The notes beneath the pieces were generated by a model. It did no database searches, was not told the origin of the DNA, and saw only the letters and a program-made list of their open reading frames with translations. This document shows, piece after piece, positions 38,114-48,326 of a DNA stretch of 64,000 bases; within the stretch, counting starts at the first letter, position 1, and every line of letters begins with the position of its first letter. Origin of the DNA: Histomonas meleagridis (Eukaryota > Parabasalia > Tritrichomonadida > Dientamoebidae); the NCBI GenBank assembly GCA_020186115.1, contig WSYJ01000178.1, forward strand, positions 62,001-126,000, given 5' to 3'. The position numbers and the translations under genes are program-made.

Positions 38114-38119
38114 TAATGA
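38114..38119 (-). promoter_or_regulatory. Initiator-like motif of the IFT74 gene
   Basis: Minus-strand TCATTA, with its A about 13 bases before the ATG at 38103. Confidence 0.45.
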
Positions 38120-38240
38120 AACGTATTTTCTATCGTCAAATATGTCACCAACAATTGTGAAGAATAATTTCATGCCAAAGTCATTTATGGTCATCCACAT
38201 TTTGAATGCTGTGTAACGGTTTGGTCTGCCTTACAGAAGA

Positions 38241-38318
38241 ATGCGTGGAAAGTGGTTGAAGAAACGTATGCGGAGGCTCAAGCGAAAGAGGAGGCAAATG
38301 AGGGCTAAGGCTCGCTAA
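38241..38318 (+). CDS. 60S ribosomal protein eL41
   Basis: A 25-codon gene encoding an almost purely basic peptide: it starts [20 protein letters not shown] and ends RAKAR. This matches the universal eL41 sequence [20 protein letters not shown] nearly residue for residue. It is among the shortest proteins in eukaryotes and easily missed. It bridges the two ribosomal subunits. It is divergent from IFT74. Confidence 0.95.
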   Translation: [25 protein letters not shown]

Positions 38319-38430
38319 GCCGCACAATACGCCACAGATTCGAACGGCTATTGAATAAAATATCATATCAACAAAATCTCTTTTTTTTTACAATGAGAAA
38401 ATGACAATTATTTGCTCAGTTATTGTTTAT

Positions 38431-41400
38431 TTAATTAGCGAAGATATGGGCTGCTTCTTCGTGGAACTTCTCCATCAGTATATAACTCATTGATCCTTTA
38501 CCAGTTAAGTTAACATTTTGTTCTCTAGAATTATCCGTAGCCAATTCGTAATCTTGTGCCATACTTTTAGCCTTTGGACTTTCTTTAATCTTCTTATAAA
38601 TCTTTTGGATTTCGACATTCTTATTCTTGCCCATTAATTTATGAATATAAATTATCACTCTCGTGAATGCGTCCTTTAATGGTTGTGAAGTAGAAGAAGA
38701 AACACTACTTTCAAGCTCCTGAACTTTTTGAGCAATGGATGCCACTTTTTCGTTGATGTAACTTCTTGTCACTTTTGACGTAGCCAAAGTACAAAACAAT
38801 GACATTCCACGAATTTGTACTTCAGCGTTAGAATCTTTAATAGATTCTAAAGTAGCGTCAAGTAATAATTTTGTATTCAATGCAGAAGGTTGTAATTTGA
38901 AGTAAAGTACAACTGTTTCAATTGCATTCAAACGTAATTGGAATCCGATATCTTTAGTAACTTGTTGAGCACCATAATATTCAGATACAATATGACTTCC
39001 ATCCATTTTCACATTATTACATGCAACTTCAAAGTAATTTAATTTGGAGACTAATGTTGGATTTTGTTGTAATGCTACTTTAAGACAATACATACAATTC
39101 TCAGATAATATTGGGTTCTCTGAACTAATAAGTTTCATAGTTTCATTAATTGTATCTTCGACAACATCAGATTTCTCTGTTTCAATGAATAATCCAATTG
39201 ATCTAATTAACACTGGCGCTGATACACCATTTGGATTCTTCTTAGAGATATTAATAATCTCTTTAATGAATGAGTTATTAATCTTAATCATACAACATAA
39301 TGCTTCTGATATTGTTAATGAAGTTTCAGTTTGTGCATTAGCATTATGAATTAAGAATTGAGATATTTGTGGATAATATGAATTAAATTCATTCTCACGT
39401 TTAGTACTTAAGACTTTCTTCATGAATGAAATAAATGCAAATAAATATGATGTTAAACGTGATGAATCATCTTGTGCATTTGATAAGATACGTTCAAGAA
39501 TTGACTTAGATGATACTGATGCTAAACCTAAACTTTCTGATGCTGATAAGAATGTACCTCTATCTTGACTACGCATTAATGTGAATAATTTATCAACAAG
39601 TGATTTACGACTTGTAATATCAATGTTTGATGCTAATTCACCAATACATAAGATATTAAAGATTGTAATGTTTGATTCTAATGATTTACCAAATGATTCT
39701 AATAAAGAATTTCCAAAGCTTTGATCATAACCTCCTACAATACCTATAACTGTAGCTGCTTTAGATACAATCTTAAATTGTTTAATCTTTTGTGCATCTG
39801 ATATTAACTTAGAAATGAATTTCTCGACATCTTTAGGACTAATCTTTGAACATCCTAAGATTAATAATGCAATTTCTTTAACTGTTTCTTCAGTGATTTG
39901 TGATGATAATAATATACCAGAGAATTTACTTAAAAATGGTATTGCTAATTTTGGTACATAATTAAAGATTTTAATAGCTAATAATTGTCTTTCATTATAA
40001 CCTGAATTAATTACTCCAAATAATCCATCTGCTAATTGTTTGTCTAATTCATTAATGATCTTCTTATCTAAAAAGATCTTAAGAACCCATAATGATCTAT
40101 ATACTGTAGAAATATCAACACTATTTAATTGTGTTGAAACTTTAGAGACAATCTTTTGTGGATAACCACTTGGAAAGATATTTGTCGTACATGCAGCTAT
40201 TAATGCTATAGCACCTGATGCAGGTTTACCTCCAACTTCATTATCTAAGTTTTCTATGATTTTATCAAGTGCTTTCTTAGATAATTCAGTATTTGGAAAT
40301 GAAATAACAAAAATACTAATTGTAGAAATAGATTGTAACATAATTTCACCTCCTTTCTTAATCCTTCTCATAATTTTATTAGCTAATGAATCAATTTTTT
40401 CATTTTCTTTTCCACGTGCATAATAGAATAAATGTGCTGATGCTTGAAGTGCTGGAATTGTAGTCTTAACTTGATTCATTCCAATGATTTTAGAATAAAT
40501 AGATACAATTGGATTAATGATATCATCATTATCATTTTGTGTTCGAATGATTGTTAATGTATATTTAATAACACTATTAACACTATTATCGGAAATTAAT
40601 GATGGAGTTGATTTTAATGACTTAATAATTGTATGTGACTTAATAGTAACTTTATAAATCAAAAATCGTGATAATGTATCTAATAATGGTGATAAGATAG
40701 CTTTCTTAGTTGCTTTAAGTTGTGTTACTGCTGTTTCAAACCAACTTGCATAATATTTATTGTTGATCTTCTTTCCATAAATTCTTAAAATGGATTCAAT
40801 AAGATTAAATGTATCAAGTTGAACACCATTCTCTGTATCATAAAGTAATGTATTAACAACGGATAAATTACAATATCCTTCTTCAGTATATGTAAGATAT
40901 TCTAAGAATTGTTCAGGGAATCTCTTCATTAATGTCAATATAAGACTAATTGCTGTCTTACGAACTTTCCATGTATCATCACTAACAATATTATTACGGA
41001 TTTCATCATCGTCATCATCTTCGAAATCAGATGCATCATTATCAAATGTAAATTCGGGTTCGTCTTCATTCTTTTCTTCACTTTGTGCTTCTGTTGACCC
41101 ATAATTTACATATGCAAATGGTAAGTTTAAGATGGCATCTAATAATCCTTTGTCAGGATTCTCTTTATCAATCGTCAAAACCATTTCTGGAAATGCATTA
41201 ACTAATGCTGATACTGATGAAAGATATTCAATGATCATTTGGATATAATGATTTGTGTTTTGATCATCGCCTTCATCTAATGCTGCTTTTTGTGTTTCTT
41301 CTTCTGCTTGAATTTGTTCAAGGAAACAATCAATTAACATTTCAAAGAATGGACCACAGATTGTTGGCTTGTAAATGACAATTGCTGATAATATGGTCAT

Positions 41401-42123
41401 GGCATTTTGAAGTTCTTCAAGTTGGAAGAGGTAATCTATAAGTTGCTTGAGAGGCGAGTCTTCACAATCTTCTTTATAGGGTTCAAGTGGACATTTAGTG
41501 GCATAGATTTTTGTGAGATTAGCAATTGATGTAATAAGTTCTGATTTGTCAGTCTTGGCAAGCTTTTGGATAAGTTCAAAGACAGCCAAGTAATCATCTG
41601 CGCTAATTAAAGTTCCGAGATTTTCAATAAGATATGATAAGATATTGATGTAAAATTCAGTAACTAAGGGTGGAGAGCTGGGGCTTCTTATGTTAACTTC
41701 AGCCTTAGGGAAGAGAATTTCAACAATAGTTGTTTGACGCTCTGTTGAAAGCGATGGAGCATCAACTAAAATCTGTCTTAACACTGACAATAACTGTGTA
41801 CGGATATTGCAGTCAGGCTCGGAGCCGATTTCTAAGAGCTTGTTAAGTAAAAATTCAATGGATTGAACTGGAACAGCTCTTGCAAACATAACGGCCAATC
41901 TAAAAATAGGGTTAGAAATGTAGGGCCTGTCATCTGTTATTCTTTGGATAATACCAGGAATGAAAATTAAGTTCATGGTTTGGACATCCTGATCGATTAA
42001 GTCATGAGTCTTAAGATAGGTTTCCAATTCATTCAAGGCAATTGCAGTAAAGTCAATATCTGCATTATTAAAGTCTTTGAAGAATTGATCGATTGACCAC
42101 GGACGTGTCTCTCGTTTTGTCAT
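38431..42123 (-). CDS. CAND1: Cullin-associated NEDD8-dissociated protein (CAND1)
   Basis: A 1230-residue HEAT-repeat protein, the same length as human CAND1. It has an acidic insert at about 370-380 (DFEDDDDDEI) immediately before DDTWKVRKTAISLILTLMKR, matching the human acidic loop and SWKVRRAA block. The C-terminus has the TIP120-type end (LRLNAIETVVLYFKLQPSAL, LDATLESIKDSNAEVQIRGM). CAND1 binds unneddylated cullin-Rbx1 and exchanges substrate receptors of SCF-type ligases. I chose the ATG at 42123, which follows TCATTA; the upstream 20 codons of open frame have no ATG. The stop overlaps TAAA. The gene's middle is more AT-rich than its ends. Confidence 0.85.
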   Translation of the reverse strand: MTKRETRPWSIDQFFKDFNNADIDFTAIALNELETYLKTHDLIDQDVQTMNLIFIPGIIQRITDDRPYISNPIFRLAVMFARAVPVQSIEFLLNKLLEIGSEPDCNIRTQLLSVLRQILVDAPSLSTERQTTIVEILFPKAEVNIRSPSSPPLVTEFYINILSYLIENLGTLISADDYLAVFELIQKLAKTDKSELITSIANLTKIYATKCPLEPYKEDCEDSPLKQLIDYLFQLEELQNAMTILSAIVIYKPTICGPFFEMLIDCFLEQIQAEEETQKAALDEGDDQNTNHYIQMIIEYLSSVSALVNAFPEMVLTIDKENPDKGLLDAILNLPFAYVNYGSTEAQSEEKNEDEPEFTFDNDASDFEDDDDDEIRNNIVSDDTWKVRKTAISLILTLMKRFPEQFLEYLTYTEEGYCNLSVVNTLLYDTENGVQLDTFNLIESILRIYGKKINNKYYASWFETAVTQLKATKKAILSPLLDTLSRFLIYKVTIKSHTIIKSLKSTPSLISDNSVNSVIKYTLTIIRTQNDNDDIINPIVSIYSKIIGMNQVKTTIPALQASAHLFYYARGKENEKIDSLANKIMRRIKKGGEIMLQSISTISIFVISFPNTELSKKALDKIIENLDNEVGGKPASGAIALIAACTTNIFPSGYPQKIVSKVSTQLNSVDISTVYRSLWVLKIFLDKKIINELDKQLADGLFGVINSGYNERQLLAIKIFNYVPKLAIPFLSKFSGILLSSQITEETVKEIALLILGCSKISPKDVEKFISKLISDAQKIKQFKIVSKAATVIGIVGGYDQSFGNSLLESFGKSLESNITIFNILCIGELASNIDITSRKSLVDKLFTLMRSQDRGTFLSASESLGLASVSSKSILERILSNAQDDSSRLTSYLFAFISFMKKVLSTKRENEFNSYYPQISQFLIHNANAQTETSLTISEALCCMIKINNSFIKEIINISKKNPNGVSAPVLIRSIGLFIETEKSDVVEDTINETMKLISSENPILSENCMYCLKVALQQNPTLVSKLNYFEVACNNVKMDGSHIVSEYYGAQQVTKDIGFQLRLNAIETVVLYFKLQPSALNTKLLLDATLESIKDSNAEVQIRGMSLFCTLATSKVTRSYINEKVASIAQKVQELESSVSSSTSQPLKDAFTRVIIYIHKLMGKNKNVEIQKIYKKIKESPKAKSMAQDYELATDNSREQNVNLTGKGSMSYILMEKFHEEAAHIFAN

Positions 42124-42133
42124 TTGGAGCAAA

Positions 42134-42139
42134 TAATGA
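42134..42139 (-). promoter_or_regulatory. Initiator-like motif of the CAND1 gene
   Basis: Minus-strand TCATTA lies about 14 bases before the ATG at 42123. It supports that start over the longer open frame. Confidence 0.45.
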
Positions 42140-42588
42140 CGGTTGTTAATGGCAAAATTTCTTTGAAATGAAAAAAGTGCCAATAATCCAGCTCACATGT
42201 TCAGTTTAAAGCTTAATTTTATCTATTTATTAGTCATTAAACAAGATTTTAATTTAATTACATATTAATATTTTGATTATTAGTAAAAAACGAAATCAAA
42301 ATTAGAATTAAATCAAAAATTTATTTTAAAATTAATTTTAAAAATTCGAAATTTAAATATAAAAAGTTTAATGAAGAATAAAGTACTTGAAATTACATCA
42401 AAATTATAGGAAAAATATGTAATCAATCAATTCAAAATGAATCAGATAATGAGCCGAACAGACATTGTCAAAACCAAAATTTTGAATGGAAATCTCGCAT
42501 ATGAAAAATGGAGAATAGTATTATTCAAGCAAATAAACGGTCCTTATTCAAAAAAAACCTATGTTAATAAATTGTTTTAGCGCCAAAG
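42140..42588. other. Divergent intergenic region
   Basis: AT-rich DNA between CAND1 and the frameshifted hypothetical gene; no ORF supported. Confidence 0.4.
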
Positions 42589-42594
42589 TCATTC
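42589..42594 (+). promoter_or_regulatory. Initiator-like motif of the hypothetical gene at 42600
   Basis: TCATTC lies 9 bases before ATG 42600, the typical distance in this window. It supports this ATG over the one at 42561. Confidence 0.45.
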
Positions 42595-42599
42595 GACAT

Positions 42600-43135
42600 A
42601 TGAGCAAAGTAGAGAATCAAAGAGCTGCAAAAATATCTGAACATTCAAGTTCTTCTTCATTTGATCATCCAAATTCTCCTTCATTTAAAATATCTAAAAG
42701 AACTCAAATGCAAAATAATATCAAATCGCAGAACAAAATTTTTTCGGATAATTCAAATTTAATTTCGATTATTCCCGAATATTGTTGTTTAAATTATGAG
42801 GAAAAGCTAATTCCGAAATTTTGGTTGGCACAAAATTAATACCGAATTACTTTGAAAGAATTTATCTCATGTTACAAAATATGTTAAGTTATGTTATTGG
42901 AATTGAAGATGAAGAAAGTAATATAACTAATACTATTTCATTTGTCACTGAATCAATTTGTAATTTAATATTGCATATGGATAAAAGCAATAACGACCGA
43001 TTACTTGAATTGTTTATACAGACATATGACACATTAAGTAAATCAAATGAATTTATAAGTTCCGAAAGCATTAAATGTACATATCAAGCAGGGAAACCAC
43101 AATTTCATGATCATCAACATGACAAGAAGCATTGA
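42600..43135 (+). pseudogene. Hypothetical protein interrupted by a frameshift
   Basis: Two ORFs in different frames seem to be one gene. The first (MSKVENQRAAKISEH through EEKLIPKFW, ending at 42839) has a serine-rich N-terminus. The second, from about 42821, continues with VGTKLIPNYFERIYLML, VIGIEDEESNIT and FVTESICNLILHMDKSN to a TGA at 43135. One extra T in the TTTT run at 42819-42822 would join them as PKFLVGTKLIPNYFER. A promoter-like motif and good codon use in both halves suggest a real gene that lost one base, or a sequencing error. I do not recognise the family. Confidence 0.5.
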
Positions 43136-43189
43136 AAAACATAAAGATACATATGGATAACTCTCCAATTCATAATGAGTCACAATGCT

Positions 43190-43340
43190 TCAATAAGTGC
43201 TGTTTTAAATAATTCAAATAATTTCCAAATATTATTTCGAAATACAAAATTAATAAAATAAATATCAAATAAAACAAAAATTTTTTAGCATGAATATCAA
43301 TAATTTTTTGCTTTAAAAGATGTTTCATTAGCAAATTCTT
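43190..43340 (-). repeat. Relic ankyrin cassette with spacer
   Basis: On the minus strand LLMKHLLKQKIIDIHAK is followed by the typical AT-rich ankyrin spacer and a new Thr-Ala-Leu anchor at 43203. It ends soon after. It is a fourth site carrying the same cassette-spacer unit, fused to the end of a broken thioredoxin-like gene. Confidence 0.7.
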
Positions 43341-43688
43341 CATATTCAGCTTTATATAATTTTGTTGGCGTATTTTTATAATTTTTGAAAATATTTTCAA
43401 AAATTTGTTCATTTAAATCGGAATTTGTGTCGTGAAGAAAGAATAAAGATGAGTTCTCACCAGATTTTTTCATTTCTTTGAACACATCTGACAATATCCA
43501 AAATTCATTTTTATAATGTTCTTCTAATTGTTTCCAAGTGGGTTCTAATTCTTTGCAATGAGAACACCATTGAGAATTCAATTTTAAAAAACAGGAATCC
43601 TTTGTGTTTCAGATATAAAATCAGTAATATTCCTTGAAGATATTAAAATAATTGTTGAAAAAGAAGAATAAATAAACAAAATGAACAC
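43297..43688 (-). pseudogene. Broken secreted thioredoxin/PDI-like gene
   Basis: The best reconstruction is a secreted thioredoxin-fold protein. A hydrophobic leader (FILFIYSSFSTIILISS) is followed by NITDFISETQRIPVF. After a one-base shift in the six-base T-run comes LNSQWCSHCKELEPTWKQLE, with an active-site CSHC, then PTKLYKAEYEEFANETSF. Three faults are visible: GTG (43686-43688) where an ATG is expected, just after a TCATTC initiator-like motif; the frameshift near 43572; and an abrupt end where ankyrin relic sequence starts (about 43310). The CxHC motif and KxLEPxW context fit protein disulfide isomerases. The protein would act in the ER if it were intact. Confidence 0.65.
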
Positions 43689-44039
43689 CTGCTCAGAATG
43701 AAATACGTTAAACTATTCAAAAATTAAAACGATTAATTAAAATTCAAAAAAAGCAGTTTGAATGAACGTTAATGAAAAATATAACCTTTGTCAAATAATA
43801 TTCGCACAGCAACCGATAAAACAATTTCTCCAAATGATAAACCTTGGTTTCTCATCGATAATATATTTATTTTTTCTTCTTCGCTCTTTTTTCTTCATTT
43901 GATATTTGTTATAATAAACATCCTCAAAATTGGATGGAAATATAATTGCCTTCTGAAATTTGTATAAAAAATTGAACGCATAACCGCCGATGTTCAAAAG
44001 TTTTCATTCAGGAATTTTTTATTACAAAAAAAGGTTTTT
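43689..44039. other. Intergenic, doubtful small ORF
   Basis: A minus-strand ORF at 43791-43997 begins only with TTG and has no family resemblance. No gene is supported here. Confidence 0.4.
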
Positions 44040-47000
44040 TTACCATTTGATAATGACTTTTGTTTCAGGGAATTTATTATTCCATTTTTTAAACAACTTA
44101 TCGATTTCTTCTTTGACCGAAGATTCAGCGTTATTAATTAACACGTGAAGTTGAGGCGCTAAATGGAACAAAACGTTTGAAGACAAGTTATCTTTTAAGT
44201 TTAAAATCATTTTACAAAACAATGTTGCGAAGAACTGATCTTCAAACATTTCGCATAGTGTACATATTAAAACAGTTTCGTTTTTCAGTATTATTGGATT
44301 TTTTAGATCCTTTTCCAAGAAGAACTTTGAAATTTCTTTTTGATGTATATTAAAGTATTCTTTTGCATTATTTTCAGTTGATGATAAACAAGAATGCAAA
44401 ATTTCCATCACGTGATTTCTATAACTTGGTATCAATTTACATACTGAAAAGTTAATATTAAAATTCAATTGTTTTACATTAATTTCTTCTTCATTTGTTT
44501 TCATTCCATAAATTTCATAAGGATATAAATCGAATTTTTTCATGTATGATTCATCCAAATATTTCGTTCTAATTCCAAGTTCAACTGATTTAACTACAAC
44601 TAAATCATTTGGGAATTTAAAATCAATTGAATGAAGTATTAAATATTTCAAAAACCAAAAACTATCGCATTGTAATAAGCATTCATTCGTTAAGTCAAAA
44701 TTACTTAACAAATAAACAAGTAATTTCGTGAATTCTTTTTTCTTATGATATGTTTTAACTATGTTAATAATTGTTAATGATAATTTAGGCTTTAAAGAAA
44801 TCGGATAACAAATTTGGAAGTTTTGAATTTCTTGCTCAATAGATGTAAAGTTATTTGGCATTATATAATTGTAATCTTTTGGTTCTTCTTGATTATTAGT
44901 TTCATCATGAATGAAATCTCGTTTTATCCATGAATCATATTTTTCATATTTAGGTTGATCTTTTTTATGATGAAGAAGAAACAAACGAATAATTCGTTCG
45001 CCTTTAAATGTAGATTTAGGAATAGAACTACTTAACATGTTTAATAAAGTCGGATCAATTGGTGCAATAGTATTTTCTTCTAAAAAAAATGCTAATTGAT
45101 CATGTTGAAAGATTAAAAGTTTTGGTGTAACTTCTTTATCAGCTTGTAATAAGATTCGGATTTGATACGTATCGTTGGGCAATTCTTTGATCTCTGAAAA
45201 TGCTTTATCGCTCTTATCAAAGAAATTTGTTATTTTCGGTTTCCGCTTTAATGCTAAGATCATTATATCGAAATATTCCGATGTATTATGTAAAGATACT
45301 GGATATGCATAATCGCAAAACTTTTTGATTTGCTTATCATCATATTTTTTATTATCAAATAAATCAAATATTAATAAAAATGTTTCAAATGGAGAAATTT
45401 GTAAAATTTTTATAAGGATTTCAATGTTAATATAATTATTCTTTTTAACTTTATTAATTAATGAAATAGCAAAAGGTGTTAAAGGATAAGAAGATTGTAA
45501 ATTATATAATGGATTAGTTACTATATCAGATGAAACAATCGAATAAAAATTTTGACATGAAGTATATATTATATGTGAATTAATTGATGATGATATAAAC
45601 GAAGGCTCATCATTAGAAAATGCTGAATATATAACTGCTAAGCCGATGTTATATAATTCCTTATGTATACTTTCTTCTTCTATATAAGTCGAAAAGATTT
45701 CAAATGTTGTTAAAATAGCTTCAGTTAAACTTAATGATAATTTTAAATATGGTAAACATTCAGAAACAGAATAAAACACATCAAAATATGACTTAATGTT
45801 TACGTTAAATCTAAAGATTTCATTTAATATTGTTAATCTTGAATATAAATTTTGCTCATTAAAATAATCTATTGTTGATAAAATTCGTGATATTAATTCA
45901 GTAATATTTGGTAATAATAATATAATTAATTTCCGAATACATAACCCTAAAAATGGTGCATCAGTAGGTCGATTTATATGAAAATCTATGAAATTTAAAA
46001 AATCATTATAATTCGAATCTAAAATTGTCTTCGGAATTTCTGATATAATTTTAATAACAATTTCAGATAAGTCAGTGTTTTTACATCTAAAACGTAATAA
46101 ATGAACAAAAAACCATCTTGGTAATATATGTGTAATTTCTAAACAATTTAAGAAATCAAAATTCGTTAATTCATATAATGAATGATTAAATGGTTCAGTA
46201 CGTTCTTTATAACCAAATTCAATTAATATTTCATCCCATAACCAATGATTAACATGAATTAAATCAAATGAAAAGTTCGAATTTTTTGTGGCGTTTGCAA
46301 TTAACTTTAAATACGCTCGTGAATTAGGATATTCAAAATGTGGTATTAGTTTTAAATCGCCTTTTAATAAATATTCAGACCATATATCAACAACAAGTAA
46401 ATTTAATGAGTTACTTGAATAATTAGGCAAAATTTCATTTGGTGTATATGATTCATGATGTGTTAACCAGCGTAATATCGTTAATGAACATTCAATTAAA
46501 TAAAATGGACTTTTTTGTGTTGAATTCTTTTGACAAATTTCAATTATGGTGTCAATTGTATCTTTGCTAGGTAGTGATAATTGCATATTACCAGTGACAG
46601 AATTAAGTACTGATAATATTTTCTCGGTTGAGCTATCTTTAAAGTTTTGATCAAAATACTCCCAAAAGATATTTGAATGTAATTGTGGATCTTGATTAAC
46701 AATTATCGCAATGGATTTCTCGGATTGAGGCTGGTTCATAAGAAATCTAATTACTTCTTCAGGAAGTGGTAGAATTGAAGCACCTCCAGATGATAAAAAA
46801 GAATTAAATAAAGGCAAAAAATCAGAATTATCAGTATTGATATGATCGAAAAATATATCCAGTTTTTTTCTGGATTGTTTATTTTGGCTTGAAGTTTCAA
46901 CAATTTCTTCGAAGCTTTCTTTTAATTTACTTTTTGAAATAAATTGTGCCGCATAAGAAATTGCTGCAATCAACACAATCGAATAAGATGGGTGAAATTT

Positions 47001-47189
47001 ATTCTTATCCATAGTATCAATTAAAAAATCGATAACTTTTAATGGATTACCTTCAACATAAGAATTAATACAAGATGAATTAAGAGCTAATCCAAGAGCA
47101 GATCGATATCTTAAAAGCTTTTCTGATGTGATCTTTTTTACATTAATTATTGAGCTTATTAAAGCGTTTAGTGGTTGAGCGGCATTCAT
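44040..47189 (-). CDS. Large helical protein of unknown function
   Basis: A 1049-residue protein with no motif I recognise. It is almost entirely helical in appearance, with repeated amphipathic helices rich in Leu, Ile and Asn, so an alpha-solenoid (HEAT-like) scaffold is likely. No membrane segment or zinc motif is seen. It starts at ATG 47189, 63 bp from the divergent TBC-domain gene, and the two may share a promoter region. Its ends are less AT-rich than its middle. The ORF is long and its codon use regular, so it is certainly a gene. Confidence 0.85.
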   Translation of the reverse strand: MNAAQPLNALISSIINVKKITSEKLLRYRSALGLALNSSCINSYVEGNPLKVIDFLIDTMDKNKFHPSYSIVLIAAISYAAQFISKSKLKESFEEIVETSSQNKQSRKKLDIFFDHINTDNSDFLPLFNSFLSSGGASILPLPEEVIRFLMNQPQSEKSIAIIVNQDPQLHSNIFWEYFDQNFKDSSTEKILSVLNSVTGNMQLSLPSKDTIDTIIEICQKNSTQKSPFYLIECSLTILRWLTHHESYTPNEILPNYSSNSLNLLVVDIWSEYLLKGDLKLIPHFEYPNSRAYLKLIANATKNSNFSFDLIHVNHWLWDEILIEFGYKERTEPFNHSLYELTNFDFLNCLEITHILPRWFFVHLLRFRCKNTDLSEIVIKIISEIPKTILDSNYNDFLNFIDFHINRPTDAPFLGLCIRKLIILLLPNITELISRILSTIDYFNEQNLYSRLTILNEIFRFNVNIKSYFDVFYSVSECLPYLKLSLSLTEAILTTFEIFSTYIEEESIHKELYNIGLAVIYSAFSNDEPSFISSSINSHIIYTSCQNFYSIVSSDIVTNPLYNLQSSYPLTPFAISLINKVKKNNYINIEILIKILQISPFETFLLIFDLFDNKKYDDKQIKKFCDYAYPVSLHNTSEYFDIMILALKRKPKITNFFDKSDKAFSEIKELPNDTYQIRILLQADKEVTPKLLIFQHDQLAFFLEENTIAPIDPTLLNMLSSSIPKSTFKGERIIRLFLLHHKKDQPKYEKYDSWIKRDFIHDETNNQEEPKDYNYIMPNNFTSIEQEIQNFQICYPISLKPKLSLTIINIVKTYHKKKEFTKLLVYLLSNFDLTNECLLQCDSFWFLKYLILHSIDFKFPNDLVVVKSVELGIRTKYLDESYMKKFDLYPYEIYGMKTNEEEINVKQLNFNINFSVCKLIPSYRNHVMEILHSCLSSTENNAKEYFNIHQKEISKFFLEKDLKNPIILKNETVLICTLCEMFEDQFFATLFCKMILNLKDNLSSNVLFHLAPQLHVLINNAESSVKEEIDKLFKKWNNKFPETKVIIKW

Positions 47190-47252
47190 CGTTTTGAGTC
47201 GAAAACCGTTTTTGACATTTCATAAAAACTGCCAATCAAAAAGTGCCATAAA

Positions 47253-48326
47253 ATGGAAACAGATGAAATGATTTTCTCCTTAAAAAATCATCCTGCGTGC
47301 TCATTCACAAAGCAACAAGCTCGCAATTTCCTCAAGGATCATAACATCCAAAAAGATCAAATTTGTCGTTTATTTTCATGGTTTATTACATTAGAATTAG
47401 TTGAACCTGGCTGTGAATTAGTTGCTTCTCAAATGGTGAACTTTTATAATGAATATTGCGAAATGCTAGAACAAACACCTAATCCTTATGCACTTATTGG
47501 ACATGCTGATCAAAGTATTATTACAAAAGATATGCCTCGTAGTGTTGATTGTTTTGTTCAAGCACTTAATAGTATTGGTTGCCCACCTGTAAATGATCCA
47601 ATAGCTATTGGAACCCGAATATTATCATTTATTGCAAAAAATAAATCATCATATACACAAGGATATGATCGATTTATGTGGGTATCACTTGCATTATCAT
47701 TACATTTCTCCAATTATTTTAATTTCCCACCAATTTTTGCTGAGTCATTAGCATATCAATTAATTTACAAACTTATCCAAATCGGAAGATATAGTTATTT
47801 TCTTAATCCTGTTACTTCTGACGATTATTTCAATCAACTTAGTAACATGATATTAGAAAAAGCCGAACCAATTTCACAAAAACTTGCTGATTGCGATGTG
47901 TCGCCATTTCTCTTTGCGCTTAAATGGCGTTTAATCTTTTTTGCTGATAACCATAATACAATTGACTTGTTGATAATATGGGATAATATCTTTTATCATA
48001 TCGATGATTTGGAAAAATATTTCATGTGCCTTTGTATTGCACACTTGCAACAAATCGACATGACTGATGAGCAGAAATATCTCGTCGAGGAAATTCAGAC
48101 ATTTCGAAATTGGAATACTTTGGGTATACTCGAAAGTGCTGAAAATTTAATGAGGCCTTCATATGTAAGAGCTGGAAAAGTTGCAATGACAGCGTTAACA
48201 ATTGGAGCGGCATTGGTTGGAACAATAATAGGCTTTGGAAGAAGCGGTACGCTTAGCGCAAACATTGTGAATGATTTGGATGTGGTGTCTGAGATATATG
48301 AATTAATTAAGTTCGATTTTCTTTGA
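47253..48326 (+). CDS. TBC-domain Rab GTPase-activating protein with C-terminal membrane anchor
   Basis: A 357-residue protein with a compact TBC domain at about 60-280. Both catalytic fingers are present: the arginine finger in TKDMPRS (Arg96, the IxxDxxR motif) and the glutamine finger in YTQG (Gln136). FLFALKWRLIFFADNH and LLIIWDNIFYH match motif C of TBC domains. A hydrophobic segment at about 309-330 (GKVAMTALTIGAALVGTIIG) could anchor it by its C-terminus. Such proteins switch off Rab GTPases on specific membranes; the target Rab is unknown. It is divergent from the helical protein, with 63 bp between. The start is ATG 47253. Confidence 0.85.
   Translation: METDEMIFSLKNHPACSFTKQQARNFLKDHNIQKDQICRLFSWFITLELVEPGCELVASQMVNFYNEYCEMLEQTPNPYALIGHADQSIITKDMPRSVDCFVQALNSIGCPPVNDPIAIGTRILSFIAKNKSSYTQGYDRFMWVSLALSLHFSNYFNFPPIFAESLAYQLIYKLIQIGRYSYFLNPVTSDDYFNQLSNMILEKAEPISQKLADCDVSPFLFALKWRLIFFADNHNTIDLLIIWDNIFYHIDDLEKYFMCLCIAHLQQIDMTDEQKYLVEEIQTFRNWNTLGILESAENLMRPSYVRAGKVAMTALTIGAALVGTIIGFGRSGTLSANIVNDLDVVSEIYELIKFDFL

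Noticed and set aside
43791-43997. 68-codon minus-strand ORF.
   Set aside because: Starts only at TTG, with no motif; likely chance.
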